Made by a program: the position numbers and the translations under genes. Shown here one piece after another: positions 1 through 7,714 of a DNA stretch of 39,891 bases (its first letter is position 1; the number at the start of each line of letters is the position of its first letter). The notes under the pieces are model-generated. The model made no database searches, had not been told where the DNA came from, and worked only from the letters and a program-made list of their open reading frames with translations. The stretch comes from Leptospira biflexa (GTDB lineage Bacteria > Spirochaetota > DYNZ01): the NCBI GenBank assembly GCA_020720805.1, contig DYNZ01000024.1, forward strand, positions 1-39,891, given 5' to 3'.

Positions 1-7
1 CCAAGTC

Positions 8-33
8 TATCGAAGTATCGATGCTTATTGGTA
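8..33. repeat. fragment of the window's MITE-like dispersed repeat
   Basis: These 26 bases match positions 5430-5455, inside the large repeat copy, with a single difference. The core is ATCGATGCTTATTGGTA. The outer terminal inverted repeat seen in other copies does not follow, so this is a decayed or truncated copy, or the edge of one extending left of the window. The bases CTTATTGGTA (24-33) are also repeated inverted at 58-67, which could form a stem with a 24-base loop. Confidence 0.55.
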
Positions 34-104
34 TGAGACAATTTGAAACATGGGGACTACCAATAAGAAAGGAAACCAGCAACGTTAAAATGATAAGGAG
101 AGGG

Positions 105-197
105 ATGGTCAACTACTTTCTTTCAGGCCTCTTCTTTTCCGTTCTCATATTGTGTGCCGACTTTTTTTTAAGGGAAGGAGCACTCTATCTTGCCTGA
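105..197 (+). CDS. possible 30-residue hydrophobic peptide
   Basis: A 30-codon frame begins with ATG four bases after the Shine-Dalgarno-like AAGGAG and ends at TGA 195-197. An in-frame ATG at 90 would add five residues. The peptide is strongly hydrophobic between about residues 4 and 20 (NYFLSGLFFSVLILCADF), so it would be a single membrane-spanning peptide if made. It lies just before the terminator serving the opposite-strand VWA gene. I recognise no family. Chance remains a fair explanation because the frame is so short; only its ribosome site and composition support it. Confidence 0.22.
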   Translation: MVNYFLSGLFFSVLILCADFFLREGALYLA

Positions 198-208
198 TCC
201 AAGGGATT

Positions 209-237
209 AAAAAAAAACGCTGTCCAAAGACAGCGTT
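209..237 (-). terminator. rho-independent terminator of the VWA gene
   Basis: The perfect 9-bp inverted repeat AACGCTGTC / GACAGCGTT (216-224 and 229-237) has a 4-base loop. Read on the minus strand it is followed by an unbroken run of T. It lies 27 bp past the stop codon of the VWA gene and has no T-run in the plus direction. Confidence 0.88.
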
Positions 238-263
238 CTAAGAAGGAACAGAGACGGGTTGGA

Positions 264-2063
264 TTAAGGATACCGATTCCCCCAGTAGGAGAGGCGCTCT
301 CTCCTTTCCGGGGAGGTTGGTGCTGATGGCTGTTGAAGTTGTTGCGCTAATCGGATCAATTGGAGGAACTCCGCCCGGTATCCGTGTTCATCATTTCCGA
401 GTGCCGATTTGGCCAGGGAATAGGTCTGCTGGTAATTTGCCTGACCCTTGTATGTTGAATCTCGCAAAAGCATACCAAAAGAGGCAACAGCCGCGGCAAA
501 GCGCATATTGTCACTGCTGTTTGCCAGAGCCGGCGTTGATAGGTCGCTGTTGCGATAGGGAAAGGTGAGCAGGGTGCTAGTATCGCTATCCGGTTTTTTG
601 TAGCGAAGCTTAACTGTAAACCACTCCTGAGAATAGGCATTTTGAGAGTTCTGAGGAGGGGTCTGGTATTTTAAGGGATCAATAGTGCCTGTAAAGGTAT
701 TGTTCCGTCCTGTAGGAGTGATCTCATACAGTACCGTCACCGTGTGTCCAGCACCGATTTCGCCGGCATCTTTCTTATCATCATTAAAATCCTTGGCCTG
801 CAGTTTGCGGTTTTCATAGCCGATCAGTCGGTAAGCGGCGACTCTCTGCGGGTTAAATTCTACCTGAAATTTAACATCCTTAGCGACGGTAACCAGTGTA
901 GCGCCCGCCTGCGTAACCAGAACCTTGCGCGCTTCGTTGAGGTTGTCGATATAGGCATAGTTGCCATTGCCTCTGTTGGCCAGATTTTCCATGGTACTAT
1001 CTTTGTAGTTGCCCATGCCAAAACCCAATACCGTTAAATAGATGCCACTCTGGCGCTGCTTTTCAATAAGCCTTTGCAGCTCCCCATGGCTGCTGACGCC
1101 GACATTGAAATCGCCGTCAGAGGCAAGAATGACTCTATTGATGCCGTTGGGTATGAAATTTTTTTTTGCCTCTTTGTAAGCGAGGAGAATCCCTTCTCCG
1201 CCGTTGGTTGAGCCGCCTGCTGTAAGTTTTTCTAAAGATGCGAGGATGCGGTTCTGGTCTGATCCTGCTGTCGCGGGTAGCACAAGTCCCGCAGCCCCAG
1301 CATAAACCACAATAGATACCCTATCCTCAGATTTGAGCTGTTTCACAAGCAATTTTATGGCCTGCTTGAGCAGGGGTAATTTTTGGCTGCTATACATGGA
1401 CCCGGAAACATCGATCAGGAAGACGAGGTTTCTGGCTGGAATATTTGCCTGATCCAATTTTTTTGCCTGGACTCCAATTTTTACCAAGATATTTTTGGTA
1501 TTCCAAGGGCAATGGCTGGTTTCGATGTGGGTTTGCAGGGGTGCAGAAGCATCGGTATGGGGATAGGAGTAGTCAAAATAGTTTATCAGCTCCTCCAGGC
1601 GCACGGAGTCCTTTGGCGGCAGCGAACCTGATTGCAGAAAGCGGCGAACATTGCTATACGATGCCGTGTCCACGTCTGCGGAAAACGTTGATAATGGTTT
1701 GTCTGTGACGCTGAAAAAAGAATTTTCCTCAATATAGGAATAATTTTCCGTGTTGAAGTTTGGATTGTATCGGCCTGGGAGAGAAATATCGTTCTCCATC
1801 ACCATGCCTGGAGAGAAGGATTTTCTTTGGTCTCCTCCACGAGCTAATTTGAATTGGAATCGCTTCTCATAATCGGCAGCTGTTTTTTGGACAGGAACAA
1901 GATTGCTCTCGATCATTTTTGGTTTTGAGGTCTGGGGTGGGTTGTTTTGTATCTTTGGTGGCTCCTTTTTTTTGTCCTGGAACATCGTCCGGCACGAGAG
2001 GAGAGTTCCAAGTAGAAAAAAAAGTTGAAAAGTAAAGAGAAAAGAAAAATTTCGGGATTTCAT
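264..2063 (-). CDS. VWA-domain lipoprotein (YfbK-like)
   Basis: A 599-residue protein of the YfbK type: a VWA-associated N-terminal region (from about residue 125, FSADVDTASYSNVRRFL), a von Willebrand A domain with the metal-binding MIDAS motif DVSGSM at about 218-223, and a C-terminal DUF3520-like region ending near the C-terminus. The start is placed at ATG 2061-2063 because TAGGAG precedes it by 8 bases. An upstream in-frame ATG would add 28 residues but has no ribosome site. The N-terminus then reads as a lipoprotein signal, a hydrophobic stretch ending in LLSC with Cys24; spirochaetal lipoboxes are often this loose. The mature protein would be anchored in an envelope membrane and is probably a metal-dependent protein-interaction module. 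It diverges from an ECF sigma/anti-sigma pair, which suggests it belongs to that regulon. Family assignment is firm; role is inferred. Confidence 0.88.
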   Translation of the reverse strand: MKSRNFSFLFTFQLFFLLGTLLSCRTMFQDKKKEPPKIQNNPPQTSKPKMIESNLVPVQKTAADYEKRFQFKLARGGDQRKSFSPGMVMENDISLPGRYNPNFNTENYSYIEENSFFSVTDKPLSTFSADVDTASYSNVRRFLQSGSLPPKDSVRLEELINYFDYSYPHTDASAPLQTHIETSHCPWNTKNILVKIGVQAKKLDQANIPARNLVFLIDVSGSMYSSQKLPLLKQAIKLLVKQLKSEDRVSIVVYAGAAGLVLPATAGSDQNRILASLEKLTAGGSTNGGEGILLAYKEAKKNFIPNGINRVILASDGDFNVGVSSHGELQRLIEKQRQSGIYLTVLGFGMGNYKDSTMENLANRGNGNYAYIDNLNEARKVLVTQAGATLVTVAKDVKFQVEFNPQRVAAYRLIGYENRKLQAKDFNDDKKDAGEIGAGHTVTVLYEITPTGRNNTFTGTIDPLKYQTPPQNSQNAYSQEWFTVKLRYKKPDSDTSTLLTFPYRNSDLSTPALANSSDNMRFAAAVASFGMLLRDSTYKGQANYQQTYSLAKSALGNDEHGYRAEFLQLIRLAQQLQQPSAPTSPERRERLSYWGNRYP

Positions 2064-2170
2064 TTTTCGGGCTCCTAGCGCAAAATTTTTAGAGTTTTGA
2101 CGCGCGATGCAGCATAATCGATGAATCATTTCAAAAAAAAATGGCAAGCCAGGATTATTACAGGAAAAAA

Positions 2171-2764
2171 ATGCATCTTTCGTATAACCATTTGTATGGA
2201 AAAATATTTCTCATCTGCATTAGCGCGAATGTGCCGCCAACAGAGGCCAAGGATTTTTTTGCTCAGTTATCTCCTTTTTGGGATCGTCTTTTTCATATCG
2301 CTCTCAATCTTGTGCACAGTAGCGAGGATGCGGAAGATATGGTGCAGGAGAGTATTCTCAAAGCCTTTGCCCGACGCGAACAGTTTCGGGGTGAGTCCAA
2401 TCTCTACACCTGGTTAGTTCGCATCACGATCAACACCTGCTATGATCATTTGCGCAAAGAGCAGCGGATGCAGAAGCGGACCAAAAGTATCACTTCCCCG
2501 GAAGATGGCGAAGCGGACTTGGAGATCGTTGATAAACGCGCAAATCCTGAGGAATTATTTCAACTATCCGAGGATTCCGTGCGTCTAAGGGAGGCGCTGG
2601 CAAAGCTGAATCCTGATCAAAAACAACTTTTGGTTCTCCGTTATTTTGAAAACCTGTCGTTTGTCGAAATCAGCAGAATGCTTGGCCTCGCTGAGGGAAC
2701 CATCAAATCCAGAGTAAATAAGGCTAGGGATATCCTGCGGCAGCATCTTCAGGGAAAGGAGTGA
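2171..2764 (+). CDS. ECF-type RNA polymerase sigma factor
   Basis: A 197-residue sigma-70 family protein with only regions 2 and 4. Region 2 carries EDAEDMVQESILKAF and the promoter-melting part TWLVRITINTCYDHLRKE. Region 4 carries LNPDQKQLLVLRYFENLSF and the helix-turn-helix ISRMLGLAEGTIKSRVNKAR. Two in-frame ATGs are possible. The one at 2171 follows CAGGAAAAAA, a reasonable ribosome site, while 2141 (10 residues longer) follows only a run of A. The next gene begins 6 bp downstream and encodes a membrane zinc-binding anti-sigma factor, the classical ECF arrangement. The VWA lipoprotein gene diverges from it across 107 bp, so the shared gap probably holds an autoregulated promoter. The inducing signal cannot be read from sequence. 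Confidence 0.93.
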   Translation: MHLSYNHLYGKIFLICISANVPPTEAKDFFAQLSPFWDRLFHIALNLVHSSEDAEDMVQESILKAFARREQFRGESNLYTWLVRITINTCYDHLRKEQRMQKRTKSITSPEDGEADLEIVDKRANPEELFQLSEDSVRLREALAKLNPDQKQLLVLRYFENLSFVEISRMLGLAEGTIKSRVNKARDILRQHLQGKE

Positions 2765-2770
2765 TCGATT

Positions 2771-3739
2771 ATGGCCTGTACCAAATATCGCGTTTATGCG
2801 CGCCTTCTGTTTGACGACCCTGCGCAGATGGTTGACCCAAAATGGCAGGATCACTCCCTTCATTGTCGTTCGTGTGCCCGCGATCTACAGCGAGTCATGG
2901 AAATACAGAAAAGTGAAAGGGAAGTAAGTCAATATTTTGCTAATTTGAAAATGGATCTTGAAGCAAAAGGGCCATTCTTTCCTGAGGTGAGACGGCGGCA
3001 TATAGCAGAACAGTTAGGGGTCGATTTTGCCTTTCCCCCTCATCGAAAATCGGCTTTGGAGCTGTTGCAAACGCTGTTTTTATCCCTGAAGTGGCGCTAT
3101 GGTGTTGCTGCTTCGTTTTCTTTTGTTGTGGTCTCCCTTGTTATGTTTCGTTTTATAGAGAAACCGCACGATTTGACAAATAAGACCATGGAAAATATAG
3201 AAACAAAATCTACTGCAGTTGCCACACACTCGCCGCAACAAGTTGCCCCTCATAGGAAAGTACCTTATCTGCCACCAAAAGAAAAACCGACGTTAAAACC
3301 GGTTCTGCATTCCATAGCAGACGATACGGGAAGAGAGGAGCCCAACCTTGACCCGAACAAAGAGTCTGTCATCGTGGCAGCGCAAAAAAAGGCTAAGAAT
3401 GAATCTGTAACCAAAACGGATCCAACAAGCGACAGGGGGCTCTCAATGCTTGAATTTGATCCTGATACCGAACGCAGTAAAAAGGAAGAAAAGGTCCAAT
3501 CAGATCTCATGCCCTCTTCTTCTCCAACCCAGAAGGCGAAAGCTGCTGAAAAATCTTTACTTTGGCAGCGTCGTGCCGGTGAAACCGATAGGGTATATGC
3601 CGACAGGCTTTGGCACATATTGGACGATAAGCTATATCCGCATCGTAAAGATGTTTATCAATCCCTGAAGCAGGTGTTGCAAAAATTAAATGATAAAGAG
3701 GGGCTGATTAAACTTGAAAAGGCATTTCCCCCCAAATAG
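2771..3739 (+). CDS. membrane-anchored zinc-binding anti-sigma factor
   Basis: A 322-residue single-pass membrane protein. The N-terminal cytoplasmic part contains the ZAS/zf-HC2 signature His-x3-Cys-x2-Cys (H28, C32, C35), which in this family coordinates zinc and clamps the cognate ECF sigma factor. A hydrophobic segment at about 108-128 (GVAASFSFVVVSLVMF) crosses the membrane. The remaining 190 residues are polar, rich in Lys, Glu, Ser and Pro up to about residue 265, and end in a more ordered, possibly helical segment (about 270-320). This tail is presumably the extracytoplasmic sensor or protease-sensitive part. AAAGGAG lies 10 bases before the ATG. Tight linkage to the sigma gene (6-bp gap) makes the pairing confident. 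No conserved sensor domain was recognised in the tail. Confidence 0.85.
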   Translation: MACTKYRVYARLLFDDPAQMVDPKWQDHSLHCRSCARDLQRVMEIQKSEREVSQYFANLKMDLEAKGPFFPEVRRRHIAEQLGVDFAFPPHRKSALELLQTLFLSLKWRYGVAASFSFVVVSLVMFRFIEKPHDLTNKTMENIETKSTAVATHSPQQVAPHRKVPYLPPKEKPTLKPVLHSIADDTGREEPNLDPNKESVIVAAQKKAKNESVTKTDPTSDRGLSMLEFDPDTERSKKEEKVQSDLMPSSSPTQKAKAAEKSLLWQRRAGETDRVYADRLWHILDDKLYPHRKDVYQSLKQVLQKLNDKEGLIKLEKAFPPK

Positions 3740-3798
3740 GTGGGTATTCCATAAATTATCAACAAAAAATCAGAATAATTCCTTCATAATAAAATCTC

Positions 3799-5091
3799 TT
3801 AAAACATGTTCGTAAGAAATGTTCCCAAGATAAAGTGCAGAAGCTCGTAATAGAGGTAGCCAAGGATTAGGACGGTTATCGCTGTCGGTATGAGGCTGGC
3901 TATCGATTTATATAGGCTTGTTTTAAAGTATTCATTGGTGACCAGCAGGCACACATGTACAGGACTCAGGATCATACCCATATAGCCAAAGGCATAAGCG
4001 ATTACGGTTGTTGTCGCCAGATCTGTATAGGATGGATTTTGCCCTATTAAGTTCATGACAATAGGGAAGCTCGCACCGACAAAACCGATACCCAGTCCCG
4101 TGGTAATACCGCTGATAAAGGGAATCAGGATGATCATGGCAAAAATGGGAATATTCCAGTCAGACAGTTCGTTGCGGATGACGTCCATCAACAGGGTTCC
4201 GCCAGGTAACCGTGCCTCGATAAAAGCACCGTAAATTCGTACCAATGCCACGATAATTACCAGGTCGTAGGTTTTTCTTTGACTCAGGATACCTTTCCAG
4301 AATATGAGGGTCAGTGGGCGAGACCACTGCAAATAGAGTTGCGCCAGCAAAATGCCAATGGCTATCGGCAGATATTTGTTAATTTGCGCTACATCTGGAA
4401 AAAATATTTTGATAAAACTATAGGTAAAGATCACCAATAAAATCGGCATTAAAATATGTAAAAATTGACCAAAGTGAATCGATTCCTTTGTTTGAGCCGC
4501 GGTTGCCGAAACTTTGCGTAGTAGGAAAAAATAGCCTGCCGTAATGGCGATTACACTCATCGGAATCTGGATGATCAAAAAAATAGCGATGGGTAACCCT
4601 GTCACATCCATTGCCAGTAAAACCGCTGGGTAGAGCGGCCACCAGTATTCCCATATATGGCGAAACCAGTAATTGATCTGGGTTTTCAGCAGCGGAGGCA
4701 GGCTGTTGTCCGGATCGCTGTCTGCAACCAGCGGGGCCGAGAAGATAGCGCCACCGGGCATTGGCAACAACCCGATCAGGGCTGGCAGCAGGGCGATCGA
4801 GGTGCGCTTCGAAAGCCTATTGAGCAGTACCTGAACCAGGGCTCGCATATTGCCGCTCTGTGCCATCTGGTTGCTCAGCCAGATTACCTGGACAACGACA
4901 AGCAGTAGGAAAAGGTTATTCGCTTCAGCGAGTCGCTGCCAGGCTATTTGCCAAAAGCTTTCCAGAGAGTGGCCACTCCATAGAACCAGTACAGCTATGC
5001 CAGCGAGGAGCGCCAGAGAGAGGTGTTTTAAGATTCGGTAGCTTATGATGATGATTGTCAGTGATATAAGAACTTTGAACAGGCAAGGCAT
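3799..5091 (-). CDS. DUF401-family inner-membrane permease
   Basis: A 430-residue polytopic membrane protein of the DUF401 (TIGR00529) type, within the ion-transporter superfamily that includes anion and gluconate permeases. The family-typical stretch LLPMPGGAIFSAPLVADSD follows the first helices, and a second helical bundle includes FISGITTGLGIGFVGASFP. About ten or more hydrophobic segments span the length. The start is placed at ATG 5089-5091, which puts the first membrane helix directly at the N-terminus as usual for the family. A TTG at 5134-5136 would add 15 residues. Both have a GAGGG upstream at slightly long distance. The substrate is unknown for the family. The gene converges on the anti-sigma gene with 59 bp between and no obvious terminator. 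A MITE-like repeat sits about 95 bp upstream and might affect its promoter. Confidence 0.85.
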   Translation of the reverse strand: MPCLFKVLISLTIIIISYRILKHLSLALLAGIAVLVLWSGHSLESFWQIAWQRLAEANNLFLLLVVVQVIWLSNQMAQSGNMRALVQVLLNRLSKRTSIALLPALIGLLPMPGGAIFSAPLVADSDPDNSLPPLLKTQINYWFRHIWEYWWPLYPAVLLAMDVTGLPIAIFLIIQIPMSVIAITAGYFFLLRKVSATAAQTKESIHFGQFLHILMPILLVIFTYSFIKIFFPDVAQINKYLPIAIGILLAQLYLQWSRPLTLIFWKGILSQRKTYDLVIIVALVRIYGAFIEARLPGGTLLMDVIRNELSDWNIPIFAMIILIPFISGITTGLGIGFVGASFPIVMNLIGQNPSYTDLATTTVIAYAFGYMGMILSPVHVCLLVTNEYFKTSLYKSIASLIPTAITVLILGYLYYELLHFILGTFLTNMF

Positions 5092-5185
5092 AGGTGAACC
5101 CTCAGGGAGCTGGTTGTTGAAAACGATAAAATCCAAAATGGCAACCCTCGCTACCAGGTCAACAAAAAGGGCAATCTGTCTTGGT

Positions 5186-5487
5186 TATACTTAAGGCATT
5201 TTGGTTTTCGGATATCGCAGGGCAATGCCAGCGATGTCGACGCACCCTTTAGCCAGTATTTACTGTTTGCAATGGACTTTGTGCCAAAATGACGTTGGTA
5301 ATACCACGACCTGGCATTACCCGATGCAAGGCAACGCCATGCAGTCAGGGTATCCTGCAACCGTTAATGCCAAGGTCGATAAGGACGCGGTTATGGCATT
5401 GCCCAACCGGTCAAATCTTGTGCTGAGTTTATCGAAGCATCGATGCTTATTGGTAAAAAACCCGAGAACCAAAGTGTTTCGAGTATA
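5186..5487. mobile_element. 302-bp MITE-like element with terminal inverted repeats
   Basis: The ends are imperfect inverted repeats of about 26 bp. The left end is TATACTTAAGGCATTTTGG followed by TTTTCGG (5186-5211); the right end, on the opposite strand, is TATACTCGAAACACTTTGG followed by TTCTCGG (5487-5462). Inside are further inverted repeats, notably GGGCAATGCCA (5219-5229) with TGGCATTGCCC about 170 bp later, and a nearly perfect pair GGTAATACCA/TGGCATTACC near 5300. Related copies occur at 7611-7713 and 39837-39891, with a fragment at 8-33. No transposase is encoded. The outermost TA may be a duplicated target dinucleotide as in IS630/Tc1-type elements, which is inference. The element fills much of the gap between the DUF401 permease and amtB. 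Confidence 0.75.
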
Positions 5488-5690
5488 TCTTTGCAAAAAA
5501 TACAAATTTGTAGTGATTATCTGCAATGAAACACAAAAATGTACAAAAACCTGAATTTTTAGTTACTTCCCGGCTTCATCAGCCAGGTGTCTTCCTTCAT
5601 TGGGCAAGACAATGGTATCCCTGAGAATGGTTTTTAATACAATTGCAGGTTTTTTTGTGAGTTTTTTCTGTATTTTGTATCTTTTTGTCG

Positions 5691-5709
5691 TTTGGCATGA
5701 AGATTGCAA
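5691..5709 (+). promoter_or_regulatory. sigma-54 (RpoN) promoter of amtB-glnK
   Basis: The sequence TTGGCATGAAGATTGCA matches the sigma-54 consensus YTGGCACGRNNNTTGCW at all but one defined position, with the invariant GG (5694-5695) and GC (5706-5707) exactly 10 bases apart. It is in the right direction and about 85 bp before the amtB start, predicting a transcript start near 5718-5720 and a leader of roughly 75 bases. Nitrogen-controlled ammonium transporter operons are classic sigma-54 targets. An enhancer-binding activator would be needed; I could not identify its binding site. Confidence 0.86.
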
Positions 5710-5793
5710 GAAATAGGTTAGGCATTCCGTTTTACCCTGAAAAACGGTCTCTGCTTTCTGCCTTGCAATTTAAAATCGGAAAGGATCTTAATT

Positions 5794-7191
5794 ATGAAAA
5801 CCGTTAAAATTTTTATGTCAGGATTTCTCCTGTTACCGCTATTTCTGCTCATGTTCACTGCTTTTCCCATGGTAGCATCAGCAGACAATAGTGCCAAAAA
5901 AATGGAAGTTTCGCTTATGGTGTCAGGGCAGACACAAGCAAAACCATCGGACATTGCTTCAAAAATTGACTCAGGCCGGACTGCCTGGATGCTTGTCTCC
6001 ACCGCGCTTGTTTTACTGATGGTTCCTGGTCTGGCTCTTTTCTATGGAGGAATGGTAAGAACCAAAAATATGCTCAATACCCTGGCCTTGAGTCTTGTGA
6101 GTATGGCTGTCATCGGGGTGGAATGGGTCGTTGTTGGCTACAATATGGCCTTCGGTACGAGTATCAACGGCATTATAGGATGGTCCGAAAATGGTTTTGC
6201 GCTGATGAATATTCCTTGGGATCGGGTGGAAAACGGGGTTCCCTATCTTGTCTTTGTTATGTTTCAGGGAAAATTTGCGATTATCACTCCCGCGCTGATA
6301 ACCGGAGCGCTGGTAGAGCGGGTTCGCTTCTCCTCCTATCTTGTATTTTCATTATTATGGGCCATTCTGGTGTATAATCCCCTGGCTCACATGGTATGGG
6401 GAGCTGGCGGATTTCTGCTGGAAAAAGGTGTTTTGGATTTTGCCGGAGGTACAGTTGTCCACATTTCAGCCGGGATTTCCGCTCTTGTCTTGATTGTTGT
6501 TTTTCTAAAGAAACGTATCGGTTATCCTGAGGATACCATCAAACCAGGAAGTCTGTTTCAAACCCTTCTGGGTGCTGGTCTTTTATGGGTCGGTTGGTTT
6601 GGTTTTAACGGTGGTTCTGCTATTGCTACCAGCGATGATTTTATGCTGCGAGCTGGTCTGGCATTTACCACAACTCAGATTGCTGCTGCGACCGCTGCCT
6701 TAGTCTGGATGCTGATTGAATGGAAATGGCATGGCAAGCCAACAGCATTGGGGCTTGCGACAGGGATGGTCGCGGGTCTGGTTGCCATCACGCCGGCGGC
6801 TGGTCATGTCTCCCCTGCAGCCGCTCTCATCATTGGAACTATGGCAGGTGTGATCTGTTTCTTGGGTGTGCTCATGAAAGGGAAGTTTAATTACGACGAT
6901 ACCCTGGATGTTTTTGGAGTTCACGGTATTGGAGGAATCGTTGGTGCCCTTGCAACTGGTCTGTTTGTATCCATTGGTTCCTCGAACCTTGGTTTGTTTG
7001 TGAATGGCAATTTCATGCAGTTTGGCCTGCAGCTGCTGGGCGTGGCCTTTAGTATTGTCTATGCTGTGATCGGAACTTTGATCGTTGGTCTGATTGTGGA
7101 TAAGACAATGGGGTTACGAGTCAGTAAACAGGAAGAGATTATCGGTCTGGATATCACCCAGCATGGTGAAACCAGCTTCAAATTGCGCTAA
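5794..7191 (+). CDS. amtB: ammonium transporter Amt
   Basis: A 465-residue Amt/Mep/Rh channel for ammonium or ammonia at the inner membrane. A cleavable-looking signal sequence (about 1-30, ending MVASA) and a short periplasmic lead-in precede the first family helix (AWMLVSTALVLLMVPGLALF, about 64-83). The conserved pore histidines are visible as H223 in VVHISAGISAL and H377 in DVFGVHGIGG. Other family motifs such as FYGGMVRTKN and WFGFNGGSA are intact. AAAGGA lies about 9 bases before the ATG. glnK follows after 33 bp, the usual pairing in which PII plugs the channel when nitrogen is plentiful. A strong sigma-54 promoter lies upstream. Length and motifs are complete, so the protein should be functional. 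Confidence 0.97.
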   Translation: MKTVKIFMSGFLLLPLFLLMFTAFPMVASADNSAKKMEVSLMVSGQTQAKPSDIASKIDSGRTAWMLVSTALVLLMVPGLALFYGGMVRTKNMLNTLALSLVSMAVIGVEWVVVGYNMAFGTSINGIIGWSENGFALMNIPWDRVENGVPYLVFVMFQGKFAIITPALITGALVERVRFSSYLVFSLLWAILVYNPLAHMVWGAGGFLLEKGVLDFAGGTVVHISAGISALVLIVVFLKKRIGYPEDTIKPGSLFQTLLGAGLLWVGWFGFNGGSAIATSDDFMLRAGLAFTTTQIAAATAALVWMLIEWKWHGKPTALGLATGMVAGLVAITPAAGHVSPAAALIIGTMAGVICFLGVLMKGKFNYDDTLDVFGVHGIGGIVGALATGLFVSIGSSNLGLFVNGNFMQFGLQLLGVAFSIVYAVIGTLIVGLIVDKTMGLRVSKQEEIIGLDITQHGETSFKLR

Positions 7192-7224
7192 CGCATACCA
7201 TTAGAACCACAGGAGGAATGAACA

Positions 7225-7572
7225 ATGAAACTGGTAATAGCACTTATCCAACCACACCGACTTGACGCGGTAAAAAGGGAGTTACATAAAAGAGAGATCT
7301 ATCGTTTAACCGTAGTGGATGCCGCCGGTTACGGACGCCAGAAAGGACAGATCAAATATTTTCGCGGTCAGGAGATGGATTCAAACCTTCTCGACAAGAT
7401 AGAGCTTCAGATCGCAGTAAATGACAATTTTGTAGAAGCCACCATTGACGGCATTATGGCTGGAGCCCGGGACGAGGAGGGCGGCCAGATCGGAGATGGA
7501 AAGATCTTCATTTTGCCGATGGAAGAGACCATTCGCATCAGCGATGGCAGTAGGGGTAGCGAAGCGATCTAA
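7225..7572 (+). CDS. glnK: PII nitrogen-regulatory protein (GlnK/GlnB)
   Basis: A 115-residue PII signal-transduction protein that would sense ATP/ADP and 2-oxoglutarate and gate the adjacent Amt channel. Visible family features are the N-terminal strand MKLVIALIQPHRLDAVK, the start of the T-loop AAGYGRQKGQ, and the nucleotide-binding C-terminal signature IGDGKIFILPMEETIRI. Aligned without gaps to E. coli GlnK/GlnB through the T-loop, position 51 is Met instead of the uridylylated Tyr (RGQEM versus RGAEY), and position 49 is Gln instead of the Ser phosphorylated in cyanobacteria. An insertion of a few residues (ARDEEGGQ) precedes the C-terminal signature. AGGAGG lies before the ATG. Membership is certain; the choice of glnK over glnB rests on the amtB linkage. 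Confidence 0.95.
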   Translation: MKLVIALIQPHRLDAVKRELHKREIYRLTVVDAAGYGRQKGQIKYFRGQEMDSNLLDKIELQIAVNDNFVEATIDGIMAGARDEEGGQIGDGKIFILPMEETIRISDGSRGSEAI

Positions 7573-7610
7573 TTTTTTTAGTAAAATTTACACAACCGAA
7601 AAATGCAAAA

Positions 7611-7713
7611 TTCGAGAGGCATTTTGGTTTTCGGATGTCGCCAGGCAATGCCAGTGATATAAAAGTAATCTTAAGCCTTTATAGACTCCGAGAACCAAAG
7701 TGTTTTGAGTATA
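7611..7713. mobile_element. 103-bp internally deleted copy of the MITE-like repeat
   Basis: The left end (7611-7634) and right end (7688-7713) match those of the 302-bp copy; the first 45 or so bases (GGCATTTTGGTTTTCGGAT, then GGCAATGCCAG) are nearly the same, and the right end CCGAGAACCAAAGTGTTTT differs by one base. About 200 bp of interior is missing. It lies between the glnK stop codon and the operon terminator, so it is transcribed as part of the amtB-glnK 3' untranslated region and could fold into a hairpin by pairing its ends. Confidence 0.7.
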
Positions 7714-7714
7714 G

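Noticed and set aside
5219-5407. Integron attC-like boxes inside the repeat (GCCCAAC)
   Set aside because: No matching GTTRRRY partner is found at the required place, and the copies differ by deletion rather than by cassette content.
5201-5554. 117-codon open frame on the plus strand
   Set aside because: It lies almost wholly inside the 302-bp MITE-like element, follows its inverted repeats, has no ribosome site and resembles no protein family.
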